Positions 10,949 through 23,385 of a stretch of DNA of 64,000 nucleotides are shown here, piece by piece. The translations under genes and the position numbers were made by a program. Positions within the stretch are counted from its first letter, which is position 1; each line of letters begins with the position of its first letter. The notes beneath the pieces are model-generated. The model saw nothing but the letters and a program-made list of their open reading frames with translations. It ran no database searches and was not told where the DNA came from. This DNA is from Cyclina sinensis (Eukaryota; Mollusca; Bivalvia; Venerida; Veneridae): the NCBI GenBank assembly GCA_012932295.1, contig JAAONU010000016.1, positions 35,619,241-35,683,240 on the forward strand, read 5' to 3'.

Positions 10949-13900
10949 GAAACAGGAGAAGATTATAACAAAGTTCAGGAAGAACTGCAGAAAACGGAAG
11001 CAAGAAAAGTAACAACAGCAAATCAGCTTATAATGAACTGTGAGTATATCATGATATTGATCAATAATGGAAAATTACAGATATTTTTAAAAGTGCCACC
11101 AATGATAATAATATGATTTTTTGTACTTACTTGGCATTGCATTTTACTGCAATACATACTTGAATTATTCAAGATTTTTTGGTTACATGAGAACTCGTAT
11201 ATAATGTTTTTATAAAAAAATAAGTTTTTACAAATGTTAAACCTTTTCTTTTTATTCACAAGTACTATAAATTTACAATTTGTAGATATGATGACTGGTA
11301 GACTGTACTCCAGAAAAGAACAGGCCTAGCAATTTTTTCTCCATCTGTCAGTCTGTCCCTCTGACAGTCCTCAAAAACTTGTTCCTGAGATAACTCAAAG
11401 ACAAGTTGGAGTAACTTCATCAAACTGAACACAGATATATGACAATATGGAGATTATGCATGTTATGCTATGTTGGGGATTTGGTTGCTTTGGCAACAAA
11501 TAAATTTCAGATATTGGAAACTTATTGATAAACTTTTGAAGCCCTATTGATATCCATTTTAAACTTGTTACCTGTTTTGATACTCCAAAGAATAGTGTAC
11601 ATGTTTTGTCCCATGCATCTAACAGTTGATTTAATTTCTTGGGTTTTAAAAATTGAGATAATTACTGGTATTACCGGTGAATATTTTTATATTATTACAC
11701 CCACTTAATAGGCATATGATATTTTAATTATCTGTTTTACAAAACATACCTTTATGTAACATTATAACAAACTATTGAATTTAGCTTATTTTTGTCAATA
11801 TTTGATTTTGGTTGTATTGAGTGTGACAATGCCCTGTCTGCTTTTTGTCCAGTCCATATCTTGGTCAATCGTGGATGGATTTTGTAATTATTTTTCTCCC
11901 ACACATAAGGGATATATAAGACATATTGATGAGCTGCTGTTGGTTCAAATCATGTCTTTATGCTTAAATAGAGGAACATTTAATTTTGGCTTCAATGTTA
12001 ACCATCTTCAGACAGTGTGTTGTGCACAAGTTATAAATCCCCAGGTTTAAGGTCCAGGTCACATTTGGAGTTCAAATATTTAATATAGTGACAAAATAGG
12101 TCTGTTCATATTTCTTGTCATTTTTTGTCAGGGATAGATCTTAAGTGGGAGAAACATACAATGTTTTCGTTGGATAACAAATATCTAGTTTTGTATAAGT
12201 GTGTGGTACATTCAGTGTATCACATGCAAAACCCAGATTTAACAGTCACATGACAAGGTCACACTTGACTTGAAAGGAATTTTCCATTAAAGTACATTGA
12301 TGGTTGTGTCCAGGCAACAATTGCCATTCCTGGGTTTATTTTAAAATGACCTAGCATAAATGGGTTTGACATAATGACGATGTCATGCACAAGAAACAGG
12401 TTTCTAGTTCAGTGATCAAGGTCATACTTGTACATCCAAAGTCATGATATGAATATTTCATAAGATTGCATATATGGTCGTGGCTAGCCAACAAATCTGA
12501 CATCCCTGGATGGATTTATAATAACTTTGCATAATTGTCTAAGACATATTGACGACATGTTGCATGTAAGAATAAGGCCTCCACCTCAAGATCCAAAGGT
12601 CACGCTTATATGTGAAAAGTAGTTATATTGTTTTGAATGGATAATTGTAAATGTGCATGATTTATGTTATTTTTAGTTACATTTTGTAACTTTTTTTGGT
12701 AAATGTAGCTTGAAGGCCCATTAAGCCTCAGAAATGACTAGATTTTTTTCTTTCAAGAAAAGGTTAAAATGGTTTTAAAATATTTAAATAATGGATTTAC
12801 AGCATGATAGATGCTTATTACTGGAAGATAGTTGTGCTGACTTTGAAATAAGATGATACAAAAACTAACAAAATGTAACCACAGTGATATTTTGACATCC
12901 ATACAAAATACTTACTGTATATCTCTACTAGTGGCCAAATAGGAAAAGAAACACTATGATTCAACAATATAGCTATTGAGTATCCATTTTCAAAATTGTA
13001 ACAGTACACTAAAAACTAGAAGATTTTGAGAAATGAAAATAGTAGTATTTTGAGGGCTTAGTGGGCCTTTAAAGGTTAAGGACACACTTAACTGGAAAAG
13101 CAGTTTTTGTAAAAATACATTCTGGTGAACAATTTTGTTTTTCATGAATGCCTAGTATGGATATTGTCATGAAATATTTCTTGAAAAAAATATGCAATAA
13201 AAATTATTTAGTTTCAACAGCTATATGATGAATGATAATATTTTGTTCTAAAAGAATTTACTACAAGTATAATTATTTATGGTAAAACAATTGAAATGTT
13301 ACAGTGATCACTGGAGCCAGAATCAAGAAACATGACAGAAATGTTGATCAGCATGTGAAGTTGTGCACCTGGGGTTTCCCGTATATAGATTTATTTAGAA
13401 CTGTTACATTTATGGCCCCTTACTTAGTCAAAAATGTTAATTTTCAATTTGTGGCACCTGTACCTGCAAAAGTGCTGCAACCTACAGTCAAGAAACTTTA
13501 CAGGAAATGCTGATCAGCATGTAAACTTGTGCACCTGGGGTTTCCCGTATAGATTAATTCAGAATTATTAGAGTTATGGCAACTTACATACTCAAAATTT
13601 TTGTGAAAAGTTACATTAAAGGTTGTTCTGGTTGTCACAATTTTGTTATTCACGAATGCCTAGTATGGTGTTCTCATGAAATATTTCTTAAAAAATATGC
13701 AATTAAAGTTGTTTGATTTGTACAGTTACATCATGATTATAATATTTTGTTCTAAAGGAATTTTTTACGTGTTACATATAATTAATCAGAGCATTTATCT
13801 CTACTGACAAACAAACAGCATACATGTTTAATTCTTTTATTTGTTTCATGGGGTTGTATGATAATTACTGTAGGTATAGTTATTTACTGTAAAACAATTT

Positions 13901-15438
13901 AAATGATACAGTGATCAGGTGTAAAACGTGCTTATGCTTTGCCTGACACCAGCAATTTTACAGACGGGCTACCTCAAATTATAAAATGTGTTTAGTAATT
14001 TATGTTTTATTAAACGTGTGCCTAAAACTACCTTCTGACATGTGTTTGTTAAATCAACCTTTTTTTCTTTCACGCTTCCTCTTTCAGACTTTCCTATATT
14101 ATCTGGCCTTCATTGCCAGTGTAAAGCATATTCTTGTTTAAGTATAGCTTTGGGGGCAAATGTCCATTTATAACGACAAGTATTGTTTAGAAATATTTTA
14201 TGCTCCCTGAAGGGACAGCATATAGTCACCACTTTGTCCATCTGTCACACTTTTGTCCGGAGAATAAATTGAAAACTATTAAAGGAATTTGATTGAAACT
14301 TAACACATTGATAGAGATCAGTAAGAGGAAGTGCAGTGTATAAGAACCATAATTCTACCTTGCATAATTTTTAATTTTCTTCCTTGAGTGAATAGTGCTT
14401 GTCTGGAATATAACTCCTTAACGGTCCAAGATACCTCATTGAAACTTCAGTTTCATAACTCTGTATTGCATTTTGATAAAGTTATGCCCCTTTTTAAGTC
14501 TTTTAATTTACTTACAATCAATACTTGACAATATGTCATGTCCGCTCTATAAATTCTTTACTAATGGAAGGATTTTCTTCAAACTTGACTCAAATGTTCA
14601 CCCCAACTGGGCAATGTGCAGAACCAATCTTACCCTTGTGCCAGCTTAAGGTCAAGGCCACACTTGAAGGTCAAAAATTGACTTAGAAAATGTTCTGAAA
14701 TTTTAACATGTACTTGAATATTTCTAAAACTAGAACAAGTAAGCTCAGTATGCAAAGTTTTTCCACTCTAAATTACATTTTGACATAATTATGCTATTTT
14801 CTTAACTTCACTGCTTTTGTTTGTTTTAGTACATTGGGGAAAATGAAAGGTTATTTGTAACTGTTTCGAACATGATTTGACAATATATATTTATACTATT
14901 ACCTGTACAATTTGTTTTTTTTTCACCAGAGATAATTTCTTTTTATGTATATGTATTTGTGCCACAAAAGTTATTCCCTTAACCACCTTTCCATGTCGTC
15001 TTCTGTCAAGGACCTTGGTGGGGGTATGAATCGCATTCAGCAATAGTTCTAGTTAGAGGAAGTGTATGTCAAAGAAACATAACCCTACATTATTTACTTT
15101 ATGGATTATCTCCATTTGTGGTACTTAATTATGCATGTCCAGAGAATAACTTTGTAACTTAGGAATTTTATTAAAACTTGAAACATTGATAGAGAACAGA
15201 GAGGAAATGCAGTGTTTATGAACCTTAATTCTAACTTGTTTAACTTTTTAATTATTTCCCTTAATGATAATAACAAATGTTTAATAAGGTTTGTCTGTAG
15301 TATAATTTCTAAAGTATAGGTAATATCTCATTATATCACCACACAGGTCTATTTTTTACACCTGCCAGCCAAGCACTTGACACTTCTTGTTGTGATTTTA
15401 AAATTCTTGCTATCATTCACAGATTAAACAAGCAGCAG
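10949..15438 (+). CDS. Two further candidate exons (coiled-coil-like, then Cys-containing)
   Basis: 10949-11039 follows a long pyrimidine tract and an AAG acceptor and encodes a Lys/Glu-rich helix (DYNKVQEELQKTEARKV). 15347-15438 has a clean acceptor and donor and encodes FFTPASQALDTSCCDFKILA. The first ends with one spare base and the second begins with two, so they are phase-compatible across a 4.3-kb repeat-filled intron. No stop is present, so the gene would continue towards or beyond the N gap. The family is not recognised, and joining to the 7143-10104 chain leaves one phase conflict. Confidence 0.3.
11330..12680. repeat. Degenerate AGGTCA-type tandem repeats
   Basis: Diverged units recur about every 170-200 bp, each with a word like GGTCACACTTG near 12055, 12246, 12418 and 12598, followed by 'ATTGATGGTTGTGTCCAGGC'-like text. 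They lie in the presumed intron between candidate exons. No open coding frame is supported. Confidence 0.5.
13118..13920. repeat. Local segmental duplication of about 500 bp
   Basis: GAATGCCTAGTATGG followed by CATGAAATATTTCTT occurs at about 13147 and again at about 13655. ATCAGCATGTGAAGTTGTGC, CACCTGGGGTTTCCCGTATA occurs at about 13348 and again at about 13512. TTATTTATGGTAAAACAATT at about 13273 is echoed near 13880. The second copy is diverged and partly internally shuffled. Confidence 0.65.
14130..15320. repeat. Diverged repeat with GGTCAAGGCCACACTTG unit
   Basis: Paired passages such as TTGAAACTTAACACATTGAT and TTAAAACTTGAAACATTGAT, each followed by AGAGA(T/A)CAG, recur about 900 bp apart (near 14291 and 15169), with the AGGTCA-type word at 14650. 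Same general class as the larger blocks at 17 and 20 kb. Confidence 0.45.
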
Positions 15439-15735
15439 GTAAATATTGAAATAATTCAACTGTCAAATGTGACTTTTTTATACTGTAAATCCTCAATATG
15501 TTTCATCATGATTCTCCTTACAATAACTTTATAAGTATTTAATTTCACATCACTGAAATACCATTGATAGTACATTTCTTACTTTTCTTCCATTCTGAAC
15601 CCCCCCAAAAAACTTCGGGGGGTGTATTATTTGGTTTTACCAATTTCTTGCTTACACAGTGGTGTTCACTGAATAGTTGTATCAAAAAAATAGGTATTTC
15701 ACATATCTCCTTATGGAAACCTCTAACTGGAAAAA

Positions 15736-15835
15736 NNNNNNNNNNNNNNNNNNNNNNNNNNNNNNNNNNNNNNNNNNNNNNNNNNNNNNNNNNNNNNNNN
15801 NNNNNNNNNNNNNNNNNNNNNNNNNNNNNNNNNNN
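15736..15835. other. Assembly gap (100 N)
   Basis: Exactly 100 N. A round 100 is the usual convention for a scaffold gap of unknown size. Open frames running through it are artefacts. Confidence 0.98.
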
Positions 15836-16984
15836 CTTGTTAATAAACTAATACGGACGATACGATCTTTTTCTCATTTTTGCAACTTAAAAGGTTTACT
15901 GAATCATTCATGTTGTACGCTAATACAGAAATTTGTCAAATTACTTGTCATTTAACTTATTGTGGAATTATAACCTAAACATATATTTATGAAAGTTTCA
16001 TTAGTGCCATTACGAAATACCAACTAACTGCATAAAAACATGTTTTACGTGAGCTCCAATAATTACATTAATTAAGTTATATCAATTATTACTACTATTA
16101 TTATTATTACATCTTTAAAGTTGAAGTTTCAAGTGATATCGCCAGTAATGAATCAAAGACATTCAAAGACAAAAATACAATTTTAGGAATGTGTGATGAA
16201 TATACAAAAAGGCAGAAACTTAAGGGTTTACTTTACAAGATACAAGAATCTTTATTTTAAGTCGGCTGACACAATTTTTTACTATTAACAAGATGCTATT
16301 TACTGACAAAAAACACAACAACATATTAACTTAACAGCCTGTAAAATAAAGTATATAAATATGTGTTAAGCATAAATATACAATTAAAGTCAGAATTAAG
16401 TATATTATGCAAGGTTTTATAGGAAAGAAGGCATAGATTAAAAAATATATAAGGGGAAATACAAATCATGACACAAAATATACAGTATAATGCTGAAAAA
16501 TCGATAAGCTGATCATCTAAAAATATCCATCAAACAAACAAACATATATCAGCAACTGAAACTATAGGGCACAAGCAGCTAAAATTAAAGAGCACAAACA
16601 ACTAAAACTATAAAAGCACATTCAGATATCAGACAAGATTAGCTAATATACATGTCAAGCACAGAAAGCAAAAGCTGCATGGAGTAAAAACTGAAAAGTT
16701 CAAGAAGAAACAAAAGATAATACAGCACATATGTCATTAAAATTATACAAGCACTGTAAATTAATGCAAGAATAAACATATATAGCACACTTGTATGAAG
16801 TTGGTAAAAAGCAATAAGAATGCAAAGAATAGCTGTTAGGACTATACAAACACATCGACTAAAACTTAAACATACCTAGTACAATTACAAAAATAACTAG
16901 GGGAAAATTAAACTAAAAATACAGAGCAAAGGCAGCTAAAATCATAAAAGGATAATGGTAAATCACATAGTACAAATTAATATA
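15836..16984. other. AT-rich DNA with degenerate A-rich repeats
   Basis: From about 16500 to 16990 a loose unit of the form AAAGCACAAACAACTAAAACTA recurs at irregular spacing of about 30-60 bp, suggesting an old diverged tandem array. No gene was recognised. Confidence 0.4.
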
Positions 16985-17150
16985 CAGTTTTCTGCCCCTG
17001 GTCTGGATGAGTCTTAGAAACTCATTGTAATTTCCACCTTGCACACGTCATTTGGGGGCTGTTCCAGAACTATGTCGCCTCAAACTAAACGGGTTCATAC
17101 CATATGCTACTGTTCTGATCCTTGGAATTTCTACAGTTTTCTGGTAGCTA
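16985..17150 (-). pseudogene. 3' tail remnant of a non-LTR retrotransposon RT ORF
   Basis: On the minus strand one frame reads TVAYGMNPFSLRRHS, a stop, then NYNEFLRLIQTRGRKL. This resembles the C-terminal end of jockey/CR1-like reverse transcriptase ORFs (R-T-x-YG-x-NSF ... F-x-x-x-I-x-T-W). Only about 50 codons remain, with one in-frame stop. The match is short, so confidence is modest. Confidence 0.4.
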
Positions 17151-17180
17151 AAATAACAAGAAATGTTTGTAAAACATAAA

Positions 17181-18054
17181 TGCCACCCCCCCCCCCCCCC
17201 CACGGCAGCACCTAATTGCTTGTGGTTGGGCCAAAGCGTTCTCTAGTTATTGATCAGAAACCGTTTTTAGGATCAAGGTCCCTGTGGCCTTGACCTTTAA
17301 CCTAATGACCTCAAAATCAATAGGGATCATTAACTGGTCATAACCAACCAGCATACCAAGTTTGGTGAACCTAGGTCTAAGCATTCTCTAGTTATTGATC
17401 GGAAACCGTTTTTAGAGTCAAAGTCTCTGTGAGCTTGACCTTTGACCTAATGACCTCAAAATCAATAGGGGGTCATCTACTGGTGATGACCAACCAGTAT
17501 ACAAAGTTTGGTGAACCTAAGTCAAAGCGTTCTCTAGTTATTGATCAGAAACCGTTTTTAAGATGAAGGTCTCTGTGATCTTGACCTTTGACCTAATGAC
17601 CTCAAAGTCAATAGGAGTCATCTACTGGTGATGACCAACCAGTGTACCAAGTTTGGTGAACCTAGGTCAAAGCGTTCTCTAGTTATTGATCGGAAACCGT
17701 TTTTAGGATGAAGGTCTCTGTGAGCTTGACCTTTGACCTAATGACCTCAAAATCAATAAAGGTCATCTACTGGTAATGACAAACCGGCATACCAAGTTTG
17801 TTGAACCTAGTGTTCTCTACTTATTGGTCGGAAACCGTTTCTACCTACAAGGTCAATGTGACCTTGACCTTTTACCCCTTGACCCCAAAATCAATAGGGG
17901 TCATCTACTGGTGATGGACAATCATCCTACCAAGTTTGAAGTTCCTATGCCTAAGCATTCTTTAGTTATTGGTCGGAAACCATTTGGTCTACGGACCGAC
18001 CGACAGACAGACAAATGCAAAGCAATATACCCCCTCTTCTTCGAAGTGGGGGCA
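17181..18054. repeat. Composite tandem repeat with AGGTCA/TGACCT words
   Basis: About five units of roughly 145 bp share GAAACCGTTTTTAGGAT, AAGGTCTCTGTGAGCTTGAC, CTTTGACCTAATGACCTCAA, GGTCATCTACTGGTGATGAC and TTTGGTGAACCTAGGTCAAA. The block opens with TGCCACCCCC (with a poly-C run) and closes with GTGGGGGCATA, a short inverted terminus. It ends with GACCGACCGACAGACAGAC. The last unit contains a perfect palindrome AGGTCAATGTGACCT (17850-17864). Confidence 0.85.
17850..17864. promoter_or_regulatory. Perfect IR3 nuclear-receptor half-site palindrome (estrogen-response-element-like)
   Basis: AGGTCA-ATG-TGACCT is an exact inverted repeat with a 3-bp spacer, the consensus bound by steroid-type estrogen receptors. 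A TGACCT-T-GACCT-like direct repeat follows immediately. It lies inside a transposon-like tandem repeat, so binding or regulatory function is unproven. Confidence 0.4.
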
Positions 18055-18059
18055 TAATA

Positions 18060-20020
18060 ATTGAACTTTTTTAATGTAACTAGAAAATAAATATATGGTT
18101 GTGATTTACTGTGAAAAACGTTTAAAGGTATTTGGGGTATATCATTTTTTAAATTCTGGATAGATGTTGTATTGGAATACACTTTCTTTAATAGTGAGTT
18201 TTAAGTGGGGTTAAAATCACCAAAAACAATTCAAAGTGCTCTGTGTGGGAGTTTTTCAAGTTTTTCCGTGTTTGTTTTAAAGAAGACATGCCAAACCAAG
18301 GGGCAGTAGTTGAAATTTCTTATGAGTAGGTTTAATTGGTTGGCAGCCTTTTTACAACAGAGACTTGCTAGCTTCACCTTTACAATCGATAAGGTCAATT
18401 ACATTATTAGAATTATCAGTAAAACCTGAGGCAGATTAAATCAATTAAATTTAAGTGTTACTAGTGAAATACCCTTTTGTACTATCATTCTGATGTTGTA
18501 TTAGTAATCATCACCATTCTATCCATCAAAAATTACAGACACATCACAACACCGAGACCGTAACTTGCTAAGAACATACTAGACACCTGCATATCTATGC
18601 CCTACAATACCTTGATATTTCTGCTCAATTTGATCACACTTAAATTCAAACAAGCCGATTCCTATAAGTAGGACAAACAGATCATATCCCACCTTTCAGT
18701 TCTCCTTAAGCCTCTCTACCTCTGTTTTTATTGGTTCCCATCACTGACACGAAAGGCCAAAAGGCATTTTGCTATTAAAATAATATACTGTCAACCATGT
18801 ACCTGTAAAAGGAAAGACAAAATAAATGTCAAGTTGTCTCATGTACTTAACTGTAATGCAGTTGCAAAAAATGTTTTAAAATCCAGCTCAATTAAATAAT
18901 CAACAATGAAATATCAAGCTACCTGTATGACAAGCTTCTGAGAAAATTTACTAAAACTTTTAGCGAAAAGGACCAAATTGAACCTTTCAATAATACAAAC
19001 AAAAGCAAGAATTGAAATTATAAAAACATGATTAGCATAAAAAAATGTAAAAAGATGGACATTTGTTAAGAGTTTGTTTCTGAGTCTGAAATTAGCTGCG
19101 AAAACAATACGCTTAGCTAAAATATATCTAAAAAATGGCGCCATTTGAACAACACTCAAATTCAGTCAATAAAATCTTTTCATAGTGGTGTGAAAAAATT
19201 ATTTTGCACACGAAACTAATCTTTATTAAGTAACACAATACTGAATGACTTTTAAAAAAGCTTTCGAAAAGAGCCCTGTTTCTTGGCAAAATATAAATGT
19301 CCGGGATAGATTTTTACCCTGACACTGCAAACAGGAAAGCACGAAATAAATCGCAAATTTAGTAAGATAAAAACTTTCATACATATATAATGTGATGATA
19401 TAGTACTTACCTTTTTATTTCTAATGATTATTCGATCGATAAAACGAGTATTTTTTTAATGAATTTAATATGTTAACTGCGTGGTTCACTCAACGGCGGT
19501 CGCTATTTTATGGTGTCACTTGGTCAGCCGAGACAGCATATTTCCCAAAATCCGTTTCTGGACCATCCTACATAAATGGAATATCTTTAAACGTTAAAAA
19601 ACTTGAGAACGAATTAGCTGGATAACTGACAACTCTCGACAAGTTTCATTTACAAAAAAACCCCCAAAAAACAAATAAAATAAAATAAAAATAGATAAAT
19701 AAATAACCAGCTTAGAGCTATTGTTAAAGCTATTTAAACGTAAATTGCATAATCAATCTCTGGATGGCGTGCAAACTGCGTGGTTTTGAAAAGGGGGATC
19801 ATTCATATATGGGCACCGCAGTTTCTTTACGGAATATTCTGATGAGAAGCGGAAATATGAAAAATTTCCGTCGATTTTTATAGTAGAGTTTTCGCCCCTA
19901 AAAATTAACGACTGAACTTTAATTCGAAAACTATAGCGAAAATTGTAAAGACAATGATTAATATGCAATGTCAGTTGCTCAAATAATGGGAAACAACAGG
20001 GCAATGATCGATGGCCCTAA
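18060..20020. other. No gene recognised
   Basis: AT-rich single-copy-looking DNA. Short open frames on the minus strand (18914-19159, 19753-20004) have no domain, splice or start support. Confidence 0.4.
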
Positions 20021-20023
20021 ATC

Positions 20024-22324
20024 GCTCACCTGAGTCTCATTGCTTAAGTTACAAGTATCGTTATTGGTTGTTATGGGTGTTCGTTGTTCGCAAGTTTGAA
20101 TAAGTTTGCAATAAGAATAAAGACTCTGGGTGTAATGGTTCTCAAATGATTGGGCAGAAATAGTTTTACTTAACAGGTCCCTGTGAACTTGACCTTTGAC
20201 CTACGGACCCCCAGAACAATAGGGTTCTTCTAATGTAATTACCCCATGAAGTTTCAAGGCTCTGGGTGTAATGGTACTACAGTTACTCAGCAGAAATACT
20301 TTTCACTCTACAGGTCCCTGTGATCTTGACTTTTGACCTACTGACCCCAAAATCAATAGGGATCCTTTACTGAGTAAGGGCAATCTTTCTATGAAGTTTA
20401 AAGGCTCGGCTCTTGGTAAAATGGTACTCCAGTTACTGAACAGAAACAGTTTTCACTCTAGAGGTCCCTGTGAACATGACCTTTGACCTATGGACACTTA
20501 AAACAATAGGGCTCTTCTAATACAATCACCCTATTAAAGTTTGAAGGCTCTGGGAGTAATGGTACTACAGCTACTTAGCAGAAATACTTTTCACTCTACA
20601 GGTCCCTGTGACCTCGACATTTGACCTACTAACCCCAAAAACAATGTGTTTCTTCTATTAAGTAAAAGCAAACATCTTTTGAAGTTTGAAGGCTCTGGGT
20701 GAAATGGACAGACAGACGATCAGACACCCATTGACAGGGCAAAAACAATATGTCTCCACCAGAAGGGCGGGGTTTGTGGGGAGACATAACAACGAACAAA
20801 TGAAGGTCTATCCCTTAGTGTTTCAGAGCAGCAGATTTTTAAAGTTTTCCGTATATAATTCATTGTGTAAAATCAAATGACCTCCGGGAGAGGCCAGGTT
20901 TGACCCCAGGGTCATGATTTGAACAAACTTGGTAGAGGTCCTCTAGACAATGCTACATACCAAACATCTAACCTGTAAGCCTTTTGGTTTCTGATGAGGA
21001 GATTTTTTAAAACTTTTTCCTATATATCTATATGTAAAACATGCGACCACCGGGGCAGGGTTATTTTTGGCACATGGATCATGATTTGAACAAACATCGT
21101 AAAGGTCTACTAGACAATGCTGCACACCAAATATCTAAACTCTAGGCATTGTGGTTTCTGACAAGAAGATTTTAAAAAAAATTTCCTATATAACACTATG
21201 CAAAACATGTGACCCCTGGGGCGGGGCCATTTTTGACCCAGGGGCCATGATTTGAAAAAACTTGGTAGAGGTCCACGAGACAATGCTGAATACCAAATAT
21301 CTTAACTCTAGGCCTTGTTGTTTCTGACAAGAAGATTTTTAATTTTTCCCTATATAAATCTATGTAAAATCAACTGACTACTGGGCGGGGTCAGTTTTAA
21401 TCCCATGGTCATAATTTGAACAAACATGGTAGAGGTTTACTTAGGTTTGCTTCATACTAAATATGTAAGCTCCAGGCCTTGAGGTTTCGGAGAAGTAGAT
21501 TTTTAAAGATTCAACTTTTAAAAACTATTTTTAGCTCTAGTGGCCCTACTCTCCTGCGCATCGGTCGAATGTTTCACTTTCTTACCTCTGCTAAAATTCA
21601 ATTTTCAGAACGATATTTTTATTTTTAGACAGGGAAAACCACGGTTACTTTTCAGCCAATCAGTGACTTGCTTACAACGAAATGTCCATACACACAATTG
21701 ACAACCCAAAATGTAAACAAACAATGCATGTCTGCAAGTTACTTACGTATTTCACTTTTGAAAGTGTTTTTTAATATGTACACGCATATAAACCAATCAA
21801 ACTATCAAAAAGGTTAAAATCATGATGGTATGGTTGTTTTTAGACGTTTAATTGCTGTATTAAGATGTTTACATAAAGGCGTAGTTGACATGTGTTTACA
21901 GAATTTTCAGAAAACACCCGTCTATTTATAATTTTTGGAATCACATGATCGTTTAAACCAATGAAAAATGGTTTAAAGATTTTTCGGTTTTGGGAATATT
22001 TGTGCACTTTCATTGGTTGTTTAAAAGTTCATTGTAAAGGTCAATATCATAAATCTACTGGTTTTAAAGCAGCGGTGTGAAGTAACAGTAGTGTATTCAT
22101 TTAGCTGCTGAGGGAGCGTATAGTGGCCCAGAAATGCAATGGACCAAAACCATTTGCACAATCTTGGTAGAGCTTCATGCAAAAAGATCCCAGGCAAGTT
22201 TCATTAAATCTGGCCCACGGGTTTCGGAGGAGATGTCGTTTGAATGAAAAGTTGACGACGGACGGACGACGGAAATAGACCGATCAGAAAAACTCACCTT
22301 GAGCACTTTGTGCTCAGGTGAGCT
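20024..22324. repeat. Composite repeat block bounded by GCTCACCTGAG inverted ends
   Basis: Opens with GCTCACCTGAGTCTC and closes with TGTGCTCAGGTGAGCTAAAA, an inverted match of about 11 bp. Inside are (i) about four units of roughly 145 bp with AGGTCCCTGTGAACTTGACC and GAAGTTTGAAGGCTCTGGGT (20100-20710), (ii) about four units of roughly 165 bp with TGATTTGAACAAACTTGGTA and GACAATGCTACATACCAAA (20830-21500), and (iii) a unique-looking segment (21520-22140). It ends with GACGACGGACGGACGACGG. No coding capacity. Confidence 0.75.
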
Positions 22325-22337
22325 AAAAACGCATGTA

Positions 22338-23385
22338 TTAACACAGCATTAGGCACCAAGCTGGCACAGTTGGGGTAGCCTTAATCTCGGTCGGTAATTC
22401 ATTCCAGAGTCGTATAGTCCTTGGGAAGAATGAGTTCATGTGATGTTGTGTTTTTGATTGTGGAATGAGGAATTTGCTGTTTCTTGTGTTTGTAAGGTGA
22501 TTGTGATCAACATTGACCTGATTGTTTTTTATTTTATGTAGCATGACCAGGCTGGCATGGTTTCGCCTTTGTTCTAAGGTTGACCATTTTAGTTCTTTGA
22601 TCATGTTTGTTACACTGCTTGTATAGTGGTAATCATTATGAACGTATCTTGCAGCTGACCTCTGGACCATTTCTATTCTGTGTGTGAGATATTTTTGCCA
22701 TGGATGCCATATGGTTGAGCAGTATTCAACCTGTGGTCTTACATATGTTTTGTATGCTGCTTCTTTGAGTTGTTTGTTTTGTGTTTTGACGTTTCGTCTG
22801 ATGAACCTTAAGCTGTTTTTTGCTTTGTTTGTGATACTGTTTATGTGAGATGACCAGTTTAGGTTGCTACTTATTGTAACTCCTAAGTATTTTGCATTTT
22901 CTGTGGTTTTCAGTTTAGTGTTATGTAGGGTGTAAGGAAAGATGACCGGTTTCTTTTTCCTGTGTATTCTGAGAACTTCACACTTGTCAGGGTTGAATTC
23001 CATTGACCATTCTTTTTCCCATATTTCAAGGTTGTGCAAATCATTTTGTAAGGTTTGTGCAGATGCTTGTGATTTAATTGTTAAATAAACTATGGTGTCG
23101 TCGGCAAAAAGACGCACCCGGCTCCTGACACTTCCTGGTAGGTCATTGATGTATGCGAGAAAGAGACACGGACCTAAGACCGATCCCTGCGGGACACCAG
23201 AAAGCACAGGGAGCCTGTCAGAGACCTTGTTTTCCACTAATACTTGTTGTGATCTGTTTTGAGAAAGTTTTGTATCCATGAACTGATGTGTGGATGAACT
23301 CCCATGTGTTTCAGCTTGTGTATGAGTTTGTGGTGGTCTACTTTGTCAAAAGCTTTACTGAAATCCATGACTATGACATCAGTTT
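22338..23385 (-). pseudogene. 5'-truncated non-LTR retrotransposon reverse transcriptase (jockey/CR1-like)
   Basis: The minus-strand reading shows palm motif A (VMDFSKAFDKVDHHK, about 23290-23375). After a frameshift near 23265-23280 it shows LSGVPQGSVLGPCLFLAYIN, the catalytic FADDT (about 23095-23110), KYLGVTISSNLNWSSHI, and RLWNELPTEIKA near the C terminus. It lacks the endonuclease, the fingers part of the RT and an intact end (the frame runs into AWCLMLC and a stop), so it is not autonomous. It abuts the GCTCACCTGAG-bounded repeat block, so the two may have inserted together or one into the other. Confidence 0.88.

Noticed and set aside
11775..12050. 91-codon ORF
   Set aside because: It lies in degenerate AGGTCA-type repeats without splice or domain support.
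15564..15955. Open frames crossing 15736-15835
   Set aside because: They run through 100 N, so the translation is meaningless.
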